DNA of 11,271 bases from Pedosphaera sp. (GCA_028293465.1 JAQGOT010000767.1:1-11271); one strand, 5' to 3'. Numbered from the stretch's first letter, positions 1 to 8,430 are shown. Made by a program: numbers and translations. The notes: generated by a model not told the origin, from the sequence alone.

Positions 1-3000
1 TTGCCCCCCTCCATCACCGGTCAACCCATTAGCCAGACGGTGGCTCCGGGTACCAACGTGAGCTTTGGCGTCGCAGTCGCAGGGACGGCACCCTTCACTT
101 ATCAATGGCGGCTGAACGGTGCGAACCTCACCGACGGTGGACCATTCACCGGTTCCGCCAGCGCAACGTTGTTCATCAGTGGCGTGGCAACGAACAATGC
201 GGGAAATTATTCGGTGGTCGTCAGCAATGTGGCTGGCTTTGCGACCAGCGCGGTGGCGACCCTGACCGTTAATGTGCCAGGGAGCTGCTTTCCGCCCCCC
301 GCGGGTCTGGTGGGTTGGTGGCCGGGCGAAGGCAATGCAAATGATATTGCCAGCACGGCCAATGGCACGCTCCAAGGCGGCGCGACCGCCGTCGTCAGCG
401 GCGAGGTGGGACTGGCCTTTAGTTTCGATGGAACGAACAGCTTTGTTTCGATTCCCGATGCCCCCGCCTTGCATCCTGCCAATCTCACCATCGAGGCCTG
501 GGTTCGCTTTACCTCGCTGGACTCCGCGGGCTTGGGTGGTTCGGCGGCGGGCGACCAGTATATCGTCTTCAAGCAAAACACCCGGATCGGTGACTTTGAA
601 GGTTTTGATTTGAGCAAGACGCGATCGGGCGGCAAGGACATTTTCCGTTTCCTGGTGACCTCCGCCACCGCCCAAAGCGCCGAAATTCACTCCACCACCG
701 CGCTGACGACCGGGGTCTGGTATCACGTCGCGGCGGCGCGCGGGGCCACCAGTCTTCAGATCTATGTCAACGGCAACCTTGAGGGCCAGACCAACGTCGC
801 CTTCGCGCAGGATTACGGAACCTTGCCGTTGTATTTCGGCACCTCCGGCCAATCGTACTGGGATCACAAACTGAAAGGGACTTTGGACGAAGTTTCGTTG
901 TATAACCGCGCGTTGTCCGCCGCCGAAATTGCGGCCATTTACGCCGCGGGGACGGGTGGGAAATGCAAAGGCGCGGTGGCGCCGACCATCGCGATTCAGC
1001 CGGCCAGCAAAATTCTGGTGGTGGGCGGCAGCGTGACCTTCAACGTGCTGGCCGCGGGAACTGCGCCGCTGGGTTATCAATGGCTGAAGGACGGCATCAA
1101 GCTGGTCAACGGGGGCAACATTTCCGGCGCGACCAGCGCGGCCTTGACCTTGGCGAATTTGCAGACGACGGACGCGGGCAATTACCAGGTGGTGGTCACC
1201 AACGGCTTGGGCTCGGCGACGAGCGCCGTGGCTTCGTTGAGCACGGGCGTTGCGCCGGCGAATGACGCGTTTGCCGCGGCGCAAGTCATCAGCGGCGGCA
1301 CGGGCACGGTGAACGGCAACAATGCGAATGCTACAAAGCAAGCCGGTGAGCCGAACCATGCGGGCAATGCCGGCGGGGCCTCGGTCTGGTATGCCTGGAC
1401 GGCTCCTTCGACCAGCCCGGCGACCTTCGACACCACGCTGAGCTCCTTTGACACGCTCCTGGCGGTTTACACCGGCAACTCGGTGAGCGGCCTGACGCTG
1501 GTGGCCAACAACAACGACATCAGCACCAATAATTCACGCAGCCGACTGACGTTCACGCCCGTCACCGGAACGGTTTACTATATCGCGGTGGACGGAGCGA
1601 ACGGAGCCAACGGCAACCTGACCTTGCGTTGGTGTCTGGCGAGCACAGCGTTGCCAAACCTGTTCATTGTCGGCTCGGCCGTCAATCCACGCATCACCAC
1701 CGAAACGTTCGCGTCCTCCAGTTGCGCCGTGGCGGAAGGTTTGATCCAGGCGGGGACACGACGCCTGATTCGCTTTGACACGCAGACCGAAAACACGGGC
1801 ACCGCCGATTTGTTCTTCGGGAATCCGGCGAGCAACCCGCGTTTCGTCTTCGCGCCGTGTCACGCGCATTATCATTTCCAGAATTACATGGCCTACCGCT
1901 TGCGGGATGCGAACGGAAAAATCGCCGCCATCGGGCTGAAAGTCGGATTCTGCGTTTTGGACGTGTTTCGCTTCGATCCCAATTCGGCGGCGAACGCACT
2001 CTACAGTTGCGTCAACCAGGGAATTCAAAAAGGGTGGGGTGACCTCTACGACTCGACGCTGGACGGGCAATGGATCGACATCACCGGCGTGCCCAACGGC
2101 AATTACACGATGGAACTCGAAGCCAATCCGCAGGGCATCATCCTGGAGTCGGATTACTCGAACAACCTCACCACCGTTCCGATCTCCATCGGCAACCCCA
2201 ACGCGGCGCCGTTGAACGACAACTTCGCCGGTTCCCAGGCGCTCCTTGGCGGTTTCACCAGCGTCCCGGGCACCACCCTGAACGCCACCAAGGAAGCGGG
2301 CGACCCCAATCACGCCGGCAATGCCGGCGGCCACTCGGTCTGGTATCAATGGACGGCATTGAGCACCAAGGCGGTCACGATCGATACGCTCGGCAGCAGC
2401 ATCAACACGTTGCTGGCTGTGTACACGGGCAGCAGCCTCGGTGGCTTAAGCCTCGTCGCCAGCAACGATGACATCGGGCCGGGCACTCTCCAAAGCCGGC
2501 TCACGTTCTTCGCCACGGCGGGGACGGTGTATCGGATCGCGGTGGACGGCGCCAATGGCGCGACCGGCAACATCATCGTCACGCTCAACCAGACCATCGG
2601 CAACGACAGCTTCGCGGGCTGCCAATTTGTCGGCGGGGTCAACGGTCTGGCTTACGGCAGCAATGCCGGTGCGACCCGCGAGCCGGGCGAACCCAATCAC
2701 GCCGGCAATGCGGGTGGCGGATCGATTTGGTATTGCTGGACGGCGCCGCTCAGCGGTACGGTGACGTTCGACACCGTCGGCAGCACCTTTGATACCTTGC
2801 TCGGGGTATACAGCGGCACGGTGCTGACCAACCTCACCCCAATCGCCAGCAATGACGACATCACCGCCGGCGTCAATGTGCAAAGCCGGGTCACCTTCAA
2901 TGCCACCGGCCTGACAATGTATCACATCGCCATCGACGGCTTCAACGGCGACACCGGCGACAGCACCCTCAACTGGACTCTCAACGCCAGTGCCTCGCGG

Positions 3001-3348
3001 CCGGCGGCCCTCGCCGGATCCGGGCAGATTCCCAACGTGGGCGTGATCTCCGATGCCGGCAGCTCGGCGCTGACGTTCAAGTTTCTCTCGGAAGGCGAAC
3101 TCAAGTTGACCATCACCGGCCAACCGCTGCAGCGTTATCGCATCGAAGTGTCTTGCGACATGGCGACCTGGAATCCCAGCGTCACCACCGTTGCGGATGC
3201 TTCCGGCAACGCCTATTTCACCGACAAAACCACCATGCACTCGGACCAGCAGGGCGATGCGATCTGCGGACCGGGCCAGGTGGTCGGGGTCGTGACTTCA
3301 TCCCGCAAAGGCCGCTTCTACCGGGCCGTCGCGCTCGGGGCGAATTAA
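1..3348 (+). CDS. Multidomain secreted protein with lysyl oxidase domain, 5'-partial
   Basis: The frame is open from base 1 and begins inside an Ig-like domain, so the TTG at base 1 is probably an internal Leu and the true start and signal peptide lie upstream. Domains by residue: Ig-like (1-90), LamG/concanavalin-like (about 96-320, with GLVGWWPGEGNAND and a DEVSLYNRALS ending typical of this fold), Ig-like (328-415), PPC-like copy 1 (419-545), lysyl oxidase (551-731), PPC-like copies 2 (737-864) and 3 (867-995), and a C-terminal module (about 1000-1115) ending in RFYR, common at the ends of verrucomicrobial exoproteins. The lysyl oxidase part keeps CHAHYHF (H621, H623, H625, matching the copper site), K647 in GLKVGFCVLD and Y683 just before DGQWIDI; these align with the Lys and Tyr that form the lysyl tyrosylquinone cofactor. 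Inferred role: extracellular oxidative deamination of lysine or other amines, with the flanking modules binding carbohydrate or protein. The natural substrate is unknown. The gene ends in TAA and is followed by a hairpin terminator. Confidence 0.88.
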   Translation: MPPSITGQPISQTVAPGTNVSFGVAVAGTAPFTYQWRLNGANLTDGGPFTGSASATLFISGVATNNAGNYSVVVSNVAGFATSAVATLTVNVPGSCFPPPAGLVGWWPGEGNANDIASTANGTLQGGATAVVSGEVGLAFSFDGTNSFVSIPDAPALHPANLTIEAWVRFTSLDSAGLGGSAAGDQYIVFKQNTRIGDFEGFDLSKTRSGGKDIFRFLVTSATAQSAEIHSTTALTTGVWYHVAAARGATSLQIYVNGNLEGQTNVAFAQDYGTLPLYFGTSGQSYWDHKLKGTLDEVSLYNRALSAAEIAAIYAAGTGGKCKGAVAPTIAIQPASKILVVGGSVTFNVLAAGTAPLGYQWLKDGIKLVNGGNISGATSAALTLANLQTTDAGNYQVVVTNGLGSATSAVASLSTGVAPANDAFAAAQVISGGTGTVNGNNANATKQAGEPNHAGNAGGASVWYAWTAPSTSPATFDTTLSSFDTLLAVYTGNSVSGLTLVANNNDISTNNSRSRLTFTPVTGTVYYIAVDGANGANGNLTLRWCLASTALPNLFIVGSAVNPRITTETFASSSCAVAEGLIQAGTRRLIRFDTQTENTGTADLFFGNPASNPRFVFAPCHAHYHFQNYMAYRLRDANGKIAAIGLKVGFCVLDVFRFDPNSAANALYSCVNQGIQKGWGDLYDSTLDGQWIDITGVPNGNYTMELEANPQGIILESDYSNNLTTVPISIGNPNAAPLNDNFAGSQALLGGFTSVPGTTLNATKEAGDPNHAGNAGGHSVWYQWTALSTKAVTIDTLGSSINTLLAVYTGSSLGGLSLVASNDDIGPGTLQSRLTFFATAGTVYRIAVDGANGATGNIIVTLNQTIGNDSFAGCQFVGGVNGLAYGSNAGATREPGEPNHAGNAGGGSIWYCWTAPLSGTVTFDTVGSTFDTLLGVYSGTVLTNLTPIASNDDITAGVNVQSRVTFNATGLTMYHIAIDGFNGDTGDSTLNWTLNASASRPAALAGSGQIPNVGVISDAGSSALTFKFLSEGELKLTITGQPLQRYRIEVSCDMATWNPSVTTVADASGNAYFTDKTTMHSDQQGDAICGPGQVVGVVTSSRKGRFYRAVALGAN
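1255..2985 (+). repeat. Three PPC-like domain copies within the exoprotein gene
   Basis: Three copies of a domain of about 125 residues lie at roughly 1255-1635, 2209-2592 and 2599-2985, with the lysyl oxidase domain inserted between copies 1 and 2. Each shows ND.FA at the start, then GEPNHAGNAGG or a near variant, VWY.WTA, a LLAVYTG-type strand, NDDI, and a Y.IA(V/I)DG..G end. Similarity is also visible in the DNA around each GEPNHAGNAGG segment (about 1348-1400, 2302-2355 and 2689-2742). The fold resembles bacterial pre-peptidase C-terminal (PPC) domains, which are extracellular beta-sandwiches. A fourth, more divergent copy starts the phage-side protein encoded from 7919 on the minus strand. 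Confidence 0.75.
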
Positions 3349-3374
3349 GATCGGCTGGTAATTCTACGAAGTTG

Positions 3375-3410
3375 GGCGTCCTGGTCCATTGTGGCCAGGA
3401 CGCCTTTCTG
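3375..3410 (+). terminator. Intrinsic-type terminator after the exoprotein gene
   Basis: A perfect 10-bp inverted repeat (GGCGTCCTGG at 3375-3384, CCAGGACGCC at 3395-3404) flanks a 10-nt loop, and one loop C-G pair can extend it. TTTCTGTT follows. It lies 27 bp past the TAA at 3348, where a transcription terminator for the upstream gene is expected. The T-tract is short and interrupted, so efficiency is uncertain. Confidence 0.7.
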
Positions 3411-3617
3411 TTGAAAGGGGTGAGAGGCGTCCGATTCGTTGGAACAAAGCCTGTGCGATGGCGTTGTTGGAATCGGCAAGCGAAAAGCCGTTGATTCCCC
3501 CTGCGCTTCGGATTGCAATGAGTGTGCCAGCAAATTTCCCGGTCGGCTAATATGACAAACTTGCCACCATTGTTACGCGACGGCTTCGCTGTCGTGACAA
3601 TTTAGCGTCATCATCAT

Positions 3618-3644
3618 TTCGTCAACACTTCGTAACATTCGTCA
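3618..3644 (+). promoter_or_regulatory. TTCGTMA triple direct repeat upstream of the Calx-beta protein gene
   Basis: Three short copies (TTCGTCA, TTCGTAA, TTCGTCA) start at 3618, 3629 and 3638, giving spacings of 11 and 9 bp, close to one helical turn. They lie about 160 bp before the chosen ATG at 3804 and right after the small hairpin at 3578-3594. Roughly helical phasing suggests a binding site for a regulator, but chance is possible in so short a motif. Confidence 0.25.
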
Positions 3645-3803
3645 CTTTTCCGGCACGTGAACGTCGGTTGTTTTGCGTGCGTCTCGGGCTATAAAGAGCG
3701 TGCTGGACCTGCCATCGATGGCGGAGGCAGCGGGACTGCCCGGTCGCACAGACTGACGGGCGGTTCGCCTGGACGAATCACGAAATCGAAATCACCGGAA
3801 ATC

Positions 3804-6419
3804 ATGAAGCGCGTAAAAAACACCTGGACTTCTCCCTTGGGCGGAGGCCGCAACTCAAATCAGCCTGGCCGGAACTTTGCCGGCATGCTCACCGCCTTCG
3901 TCGCCCTGACGAGTGCGCTTTTGCCTTCGACCCAGGCGGCACCACAGCCTGCCCATAATGTCTCGGCCGCGAACATCAACGTCGTGCAAATCGACACCGG
4001 CAACACCTCAAACTCGGTCGCAGTGACCACGACGCTGAGCATCAATGATCTTCGGATTCGTGACGGCTCGAACCGCGGTGATTATAACCTGCAGGTCGGA
4101 GACACTCCCGGAGATGACCTCACCACCGGGTTGGTGATGACCTCCGTTTCGGAGAATGGACGCGATAACTTGGAAGGTACCGGGACGAACTACATGGCCA
4201 GCGCGTTCGATGGCACGCGGAATTTTGGCACCAACGAATTCACCTCCGGTTACTGGGTGGTGATGCAGGATTGCACGACCTCCCGCTCCGAGTACAACGC
4301 AAATTGTGCGGCGGCGTTTTTCCGATACACCAACTGGCTTTGCGGTTGGGCCCGCAACGCCACGGCCATCAACGGCGGCACGAACGACCTTTTCACGGGT
4401 TCGCCCGGGCTGGTCCTCGGCACGCATTTCAAGGGCGTGAGCAACGGCAGGTCCCTGGTGGATTTGCGCGAGTTTGGCTATTCCAGCAGCAACGGTGTCT
4501 TGATCGTCAATCATGCCAAGAACGAGGGTAATTTCGCGTTGTCGCAAACGAACACCGACGGCACCTGGTCGCTGTATGTGAAAGACAACAATGGCAACGG
4601 CACCTCGTACGAGCAGGATCCGGTTGCGTTCGTATTTGTTCCCCGGACGAACACCACGGTGATTTCGGGCCGGTTCCTGGCCGATGCCTCTCTGCTGATG
4701 TATAGCGGCGATTCCCCCCGGTTCGCGGTCAGCAATATCGAAACCGGCCGGTGGCGGTTGACGATCCCGGGATACACCCCCGCCACCGGCGTGCTGATTG
4801 TGTCGCCTGAAGGTGGCCTGAGCCTGAATAACGACAACGTGGTCAGCTACCAGCCAGATGGTGACGGCTGGATCATTGAGTCGCGGGATATCGTCGCGAG
4901 CGTGAGCTTCCCGGTGCTGGAGACGCCGACGGATCAGCCCGTTGCTTCCTTTGTTTTCATTCCGGCCGCGACCCCCGGCTTCACCGTTACGCCCACCAAC
5001 GGCCTGAATACTTCGGAAAGCGGCGACGCCGCCACCTTCAAGGTGGTGTTGGATGTGCCCCCGACCGACAACGTGACCATCGCGCTGACGTCGAGCAACC
5101 CTTCGGAGGGCATCGTCGGGCCGGCCTCCCTCACATTCACGACCAACAACTGGAACACGCCCCAAACCGTCACGGTCACCGGCCAGGACGACGCCATGCT
5201 GGATGGCCCGGTCAACTACAGCATCATCCTCGCACCCGCGGTCAGTAATGACACAAATTACAACGGCCTTGATCCCGTTGACGTTTCCGTCGTGAACGCG
5301 GACAACGATCAAGCGGGCGTCACCGTGAGCCCCACCAGCGGCCTGGTGACCACCGAGGCCGGGGGCACCGCCGCATTCTCCATCCGCCTCAATTCGCAGC
5401 CAAGCGCGAATGTCGTCATCGGCCTCACCTCCAGCAATCCGTTGGAAGGAACGGTTTCGCCCGCTGCGTTGACGTTCACGCCGCTGAACTGGAAAACCAA
5501 CCAGACGGTGATCGTGACGGGCGTCGATGATGTTCAGGACGACGGCGACGTGGCTTACTCGATCACCACGGCTCCCGCCACGAGCGCTGATCCAAACTAC
5601 AATGGCTTCAAAGCGCCGGATGTTGCCGTGGTCAACCTTGATGACGATGGTGTTTCTATCACCCTCAATGCCGGGACCAACCATCAGATCGCCGTGGTCG
5701 AAGGCAGCGCCACCACCTTTGACTATGTCATGGGCTCGCAACCGGCCGGCGATGTGATCATCACCATCACCTCCGGCAACCCCGGCAAAGGGACGGTTTC
5801 ACCCGCGACCATCACTTTCACCAGCAGCGATTGGAACACGCCCAGGACGGTGACCCTGTCGGGCGTGGACAATTTCGCGGTGGACGGAAACACCACCTAT
5901 ACCATCACCAGCACGGTGACCTCGGGTGATCCGGCCTATGCGGCCCTCACCATCCCCGATATCGCGGCCACCACGATTGACAACGAGGCCCTGTTGAAGC
6001 TGCCTTCCGGCGATTGCATCTACGGGCTGGGAATGCCCGCGATCGGCATTGATGGCCGCGCCACGCTGGTGGACCTGGACACGGTCGCCTACGCGGGCGG
6101 TTCGTTGACGGCCGCGCTGACGACCAACGGCACGGCGGACGACCGGTTGGAAATCCGCAACCACGGGAATGGCACCGGCCAGATTGGTGTGTCCGGCAAC
6201 AATGTGAGTTACGGCCCGGACACGATCGGCAGTTTCTCCGGCGGCAGCGGCACGACGCCGTTGGTGGTCACGCTCAACGGCAGTGCCACCACGGCTGTCG
6301 CCGGGCGCAAGCCGCCAGTAGCCAAGGTTGTTGATCGTGGGGACGTAGACGTACACCTTATTCCCCGAACACGTCACATTGGGTATGTCCTTAATTGGGC
6401 CAAGGGTGCTTTCAAGTAA
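3804..6419 (+). CDS. Secreted Calx-beta-repeat protein, 3' end disrupted near 6300
   Basis: I chose the ATG at 3804 because it gives a signal peptide: positively charged start MKRVKN, then a hydrophobic stretch MLTAFVALTSALL ending STQA/AP at about residue 46, with GGAA just upstream. The frame also extends to a GTG at 3657, but those 49 residues are low in protein character. Residues 50-390 form an N-terminal region with several Trp-rich beta strands and no family I can name. Three Calx-beta-like repeats of about 105 residues follow (from residues 393, 506 and 617), each with TVSP or an equivalent, SSNP, LTFT...WNTPQTVTVTG and a DD..DG..YSI segment. Residues 731-832 form a further domain (ADDRLEIRN, GTTPLVVTLN) usually followed in such proteins by more residues and cadherin-like repeats. 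Here it stops at V832. The last 39 residues are antisense of the neighbouring phage gene and look non-native. Role: probably a cell-surface or secreted adhesion/binding protein; the exact function is unknown. Confidence 0.8.
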   Translation: MKRVKNTWTSPLGGGRNSNQPGRNFAGMLTAFVALTSALLPSTQAAPQPAHNVSAANINVVQIDTGNTSNSVAVTTTLSINDLRIRDGSNRGDYNLQVGDTPGDDLTTGLVMTSVSENGRDNLEGTGTNYMASAFDGTRNFGTNEFTSGYWVVMQDCTTSRSEYNANCAAAFFRYTNWLCGWARNATAINGGTNDLFTGSPGLVLGTHFKGVSNGRSLVDLREFGYSSSNGVLIVNHAKNEGNFALSQTNTDGTWSLYVKDNNGNGTSYEQDPVAFVFVPRTNTTVISGRFLADASLLMYSGDSPRFAVSNIETGRWRLTIPGYTPATGVLIVSPEGGLSLNNDNVVSYQPDGDGWIIESRDIVASVSFPVLETPTDQPVASFVFIPAATPGFTVTPTNGLNTSESGDAATFKVVLDVPPTDNVTIALTSSNPSEGIVGPASLTFTTNNWNTPQTVTVTGQDDAMLDGPVNYSIILAPAVSNDTNYNGLDPVDVSVVNADNDQAGVTVSPTSGLVTTEAGGTAAFSIRLNSQPSANVVIGLTSSNPLEGTVSPAALTFTPLNWKTNQTVIVTGVDDVQDDGDVAYSITTAPATSADPNYNGFKAPDVAVVNLDDDGVSITLNAGTNHQIAVVEGSATTFDYVMGSQPAGDVIITITSGNPGKGTVSPATITFTSSDWNTPRTVTLSGVDNFAVDGNTTYTITSTVTSGDPAYAALTIPDIAATTIDNEALLKLPSGDCIYGLGMPAIGIDGRATLVDLDTVAYAGGSLTAALTTNGTADDRLEIRNHGNGTGQIGVSGNNVSYGPDTIGSFSGGSGTTPLVVTLNGSATTAVAGRKPPVAKVVDRGDVDVHLIPRTRHIGYVLNWAKGAFK
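4980..5985 (+). repeat. Three tandem Calx-beta-like protein repeats
   Basis: Repeat units begin at about 4980, 5319 and 5652 and are roughly 320-340 bp each. Shared features are a TSG or equivalent turn, a Ser/Gly-rich strand, SSNP or SGNP followed by EG or KG, LTFT or ITFT, W(N/K)T..TV.V(T/S)G, and an acidic DD or DN before (D/V)DG. The acidic turns are suited to calcium binding, as in Calx-beta and related beta-sandwich modules; calcium binding itself is inferred. Confidence 0.7.
6290..6320. other. Junction between host gene and phage-derived block
   Basis: Left of about 6300 the plus strand reads a good exoprotein (to V832, codon 6297-6299). Right of it the minus strand reads a good phage-type protein (to about residue 540, codon 6300-6302). 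Each frame crosses the point and continues as the antisense of the other gene: plus to 6419, minus to 5799, a 620-bp antiparallel overlap. The exact breakpoint cannot be fixed from one side; 6295-6315 is my estimate. No tRNA gene, terminal inverted repeat or obvious att core is visible here. Confidence 0.7.
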
Positions 6420-7919
6420 TAGGATGGGGCCAAGGAACACAGTGAACGTAATATCCGCAGCCCAAAACGGGCAACTCAGCCGCAAGGTGGCCGTGGTGTT
6501 CACGTCATAGGCGGAGAAGCCCACGGTCACGCCCGTGGTGGCATACCTGGCCAGCACATTGTTCTGCACTGTGGTGGGCGCGCTCACGCCCCCGGTCACG
6601 TCAAGCGTCGCGGTCACCAGATCCCAGTCAGAATCGTTTAAGTTGACCACATTGAAGGTGACCGAAGCGGTGCCGGGACTGCCGCCCGCTGGTAACGTGA
6701 CCCAACTCGCGCACGCCGCATGCGTGTCCAATTCAATGGCAGGGCTCAGCAGATACAATCCCCAGCTTGGGTTGGGATTGCCGTCGCCACGGGCCGACTC
6801 CTCGCCGCTCGGGTGGAACTCTATTTGGATGTTTCCCCCCAGGTGGTCGAAGGCGATGTAGCAGCATCGAAAGGCCTCCTCAGCCGCGGCTTGGGAGCGG
6901 AAGATCGGGAAGCCGTCCACGCCGGTAAAAGGCACCCCGATCAAGTCCGCCTGGTCCACTGGCGTAATGGTGCCGCCCGTGTCCGCGGTGACCGCCTCGC
7001 CCGCGCCGGCGCTGGCGTAGCTGAAATGATCCACGTCGATCACCGTGATCGGGATGCGGGTCACGTTGTAGCCGCTGCCGCCGATGCCGGTGGAGGTGAT
7101 GTAAAGCCCCGTGGAATAACCGTGCGCGGTGACCTTGAGGGTGGCCACGTTGGCACTGCGCGAACGCTGGGCGGTGGTCGTTACGCCTTCAGGGTGCGGG
7201 CTGGCCCGAGTGCTGCCGTTGTAATACGCGCTCCAGCCTGCCCCCAGATCGTCCTCATCCCCCACCACCGAATAGGCAAGGATCGGGGTCGCGCCGCTGT
7301 AGCTGTAGAAGACTGCGCCGCCACAATAGAGGATGACATAGCGCCCCGCCGGGAAGCTGCTGGCACCAAATCCCAGCAGGCCGGGAGACGATGATGCCCA
7401 ACTCCAGCTTCCGCCGGTGTAACCCTTGCAAGTGTAACTGGTGCCGATGGCCGGCGGGCAGGCCGCACAGTCGCCAAGCTGGAGATTGAAATACTCGTCC
7501 CACACCAGCGGGAAATTGCCTTCCTCACCTGCCACGCCATCCACCCTGATATAATAGTCGGTGCCCGCAACCGCGTCGAAGCCCACCATGCTGCCGATGT
7601 CCCAGTGCGCGTAGCTGGTTCTCCAGGCCGCGGATGGGATGTAGCTGACTTCGGTGAGCGCGCCCACCGATGCGCCGGTGAAGATTTGCAGCACGGTGCG
7701 CAGCCTGGGCGACGCCTCTTCATTGCGCCAGGTGGCGAAGAAATACGAGTGAAAGGCGCCCGTGGTCGGCCCGGTGAAGCTCGGCGCGGTCCACTTGGCC
7801 CAGACGGTCTTGCCGTTATTGGTCGGCTCGCCAACCTCGGCGGATGAACCGATGTTGTTCGCCGAGATGGCACCAGACCTTCCGGTGATGACTGTGGCGC
7901 TGGCGAAGGTATCGTTCAT
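6300..7919 (-). CDS. Phage virion surface/tail protein with N-terminal PPC-like domain, 3'-truncated
   Basis: The frame formally stays open to 5799, but only about 540 residues (7919 to about 6300) read as a real protein; the rest is antisense of the Calx-beta gene. Residues 1-145 are a divergent PPC-like domain (NDTFASATVITG, GEP, VWAKWTAP, LQIFTG, YYIRVDG..G), matching the repeats in the exoprotein at the window start. There is no signal peptide, which fits a virion part rather than a secreted host protein. Residues 256-320 carry the ANVATLKVTAHGYSTG...I..TGIGGSGYN...ITV.D..HFSY pattern seen in many phage tail and baseplate proteins. Residues 400-500 are a further beta-rich domain. Its ATG shares the A of the preceding gene's TGA (TGATG), implying translational coupling. 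Inferred role: host-binding or tail-associated structural protein. Identity as a tail fibre is not proven. Confidence 0.65.
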
Positions 7920-8362
7920 CAGTTGCGAAGGGGGTTGTTTTGGGCTTCAAGTATCTGCGCCTTCATGTCTTTGACTTCCAGATCGATCAGGCAGCGGACC
8001 AGGTGTTTATAGGCCACGGCGGGAAGGCGGTTGGCCACACCAGGGGAAACGCGGTCCCCGATGGCAAGCACGGCTTGCGCCCGGAAATGGTCGCGGCTGG
8101 TGTTGAGTTCCAGGCGGACGCGTTCCACGGAAACGGAAAATTGGTAAATGCCTTCGTAGGCTTCATCCTGGGTGAAGTGGACTATACCGCGTTGCCGTTG
8201 GGGCTTGCAGCATTCGAGCGCACAGTCAATCAGGGGGCTTTGGAGTTCGCAGAGCAGGGGAATGTCCAGGGCAACGAACGGACGCAAGGCGATGCCCGCC
8301 CGCTCCAAAGCGAGGGCGGCAAATTCAGCATCAGCGGTGATTGTGTCCGGGTTCAATTTCAT
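7919..8362 (-). CDS. Phage-operon hypothetical protein, 147 aa
   Basis: The ATG at 8362 (MKLNPDTITAD) is preferred over the upstream one at 8470. The 36 extra residues would run through two intergenic hairpins, and a third spans that start itself. The protein is mostly helical, with no signal peptide or membrane segment. Four Cys residues lie in its first half or so (LLCEL, DCALECCKP). I recognise no family. It lies fourth in the leftward operon, between the coiled-coil protein and the surface/tail protein, and its TGA overlaps the next ATG. Position suggests a head-tail completion or tail-assembly role, but this is only inference from order. No clear Shine-Dalgarno sequence precedes the start. 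Confidence 0.65.
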   Translation of the reverse strand: MKLNPDTITADAEFAALALERAGIALRPFVALDIPLLCELQSPLIDCALECCKPQRQRGIVHFTQDEAYEGIYQFSVSVERVRLELNTSRDHFRAQAVLAIGDRVSPGVANRLPAVAYKHLVRCLIDLEVKDMKAQILEAQNNPLRN

Positions 8363-8382
8363 TTCAAATTTTGTTGGAGACT

Positions 8383-8414
8383 GCCTGCCAGCGGAGTTGT
8401 TGCCGCTGGCAGGC
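8383..8414. repeat. Perfect 12-bp stem-loop in operon spacer
   Basis: GCCTGCCAGCGG (8383-8394) and its exact complement CCGCTGGCAGGC (8403-8414) flank an 8-nt loop. It lies 21 bp upstream of the ATG at 8362 on the minus strand. No U-run follows on either strand, so it is not a standard intrinsic terminator. mRNA processing, translational control or attenuation before the downstream gene is possible. Confidence 0.7.
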
Positions 8415-8430
8415 GCGTTCTTCGCAAAGC

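Larger units (their letters stand above)
3349..3803. other. 455-bp intergenic spacer between the two exoprotein genes
   Basis: No supported gene is seen here; the short frames lack protein character. The spacer holds the terminator hairpin at its left end. A second GC-rich hairpin follows (CGACGGC at 3578-3584, loop TTC, GCTGTCG at 3588-3594). Just downstream, at 3618-3644, are three TTCGTMA copies: 3618-3624, 3629-3635 and 3638-3644. These may be control elements for the downstream gene. No convincing sigma-70 promoter was found. Confidence 0.5.

Noticed and set aside
1534..2349. Minus-strand frame of 271 codons opposite the lysyl oxidase domain
   Set aside because: The plus strand has strong family motifs here; the antisense frame is low-complexity Arg/Gly/Val with no recognisable feature.
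3657..3803. N-terminal extension of the Calx-beta protein to GTG 3657
   Set aside because: The signal peptide begins after the ATG at 3804; the extension would bury it and has no protein-like character.
4008..5741. Long open frame on the minus strand (577 codons) opposite the Calx-beta protein
   Set aside because: It is antisense of a clearly coding repeat gene, is unusually rich in Arg, Gly and His, lacks any domain pattern, and is explained by high GC and third-position bias.
6535..7394. Plus-strand frames of 108 and 224 codons opposite the phage surface protein
   Set aside because: They are shadows of the minus-strand gene, which has the tail-type and PPC-like motifs; no start signal or domain supports them.
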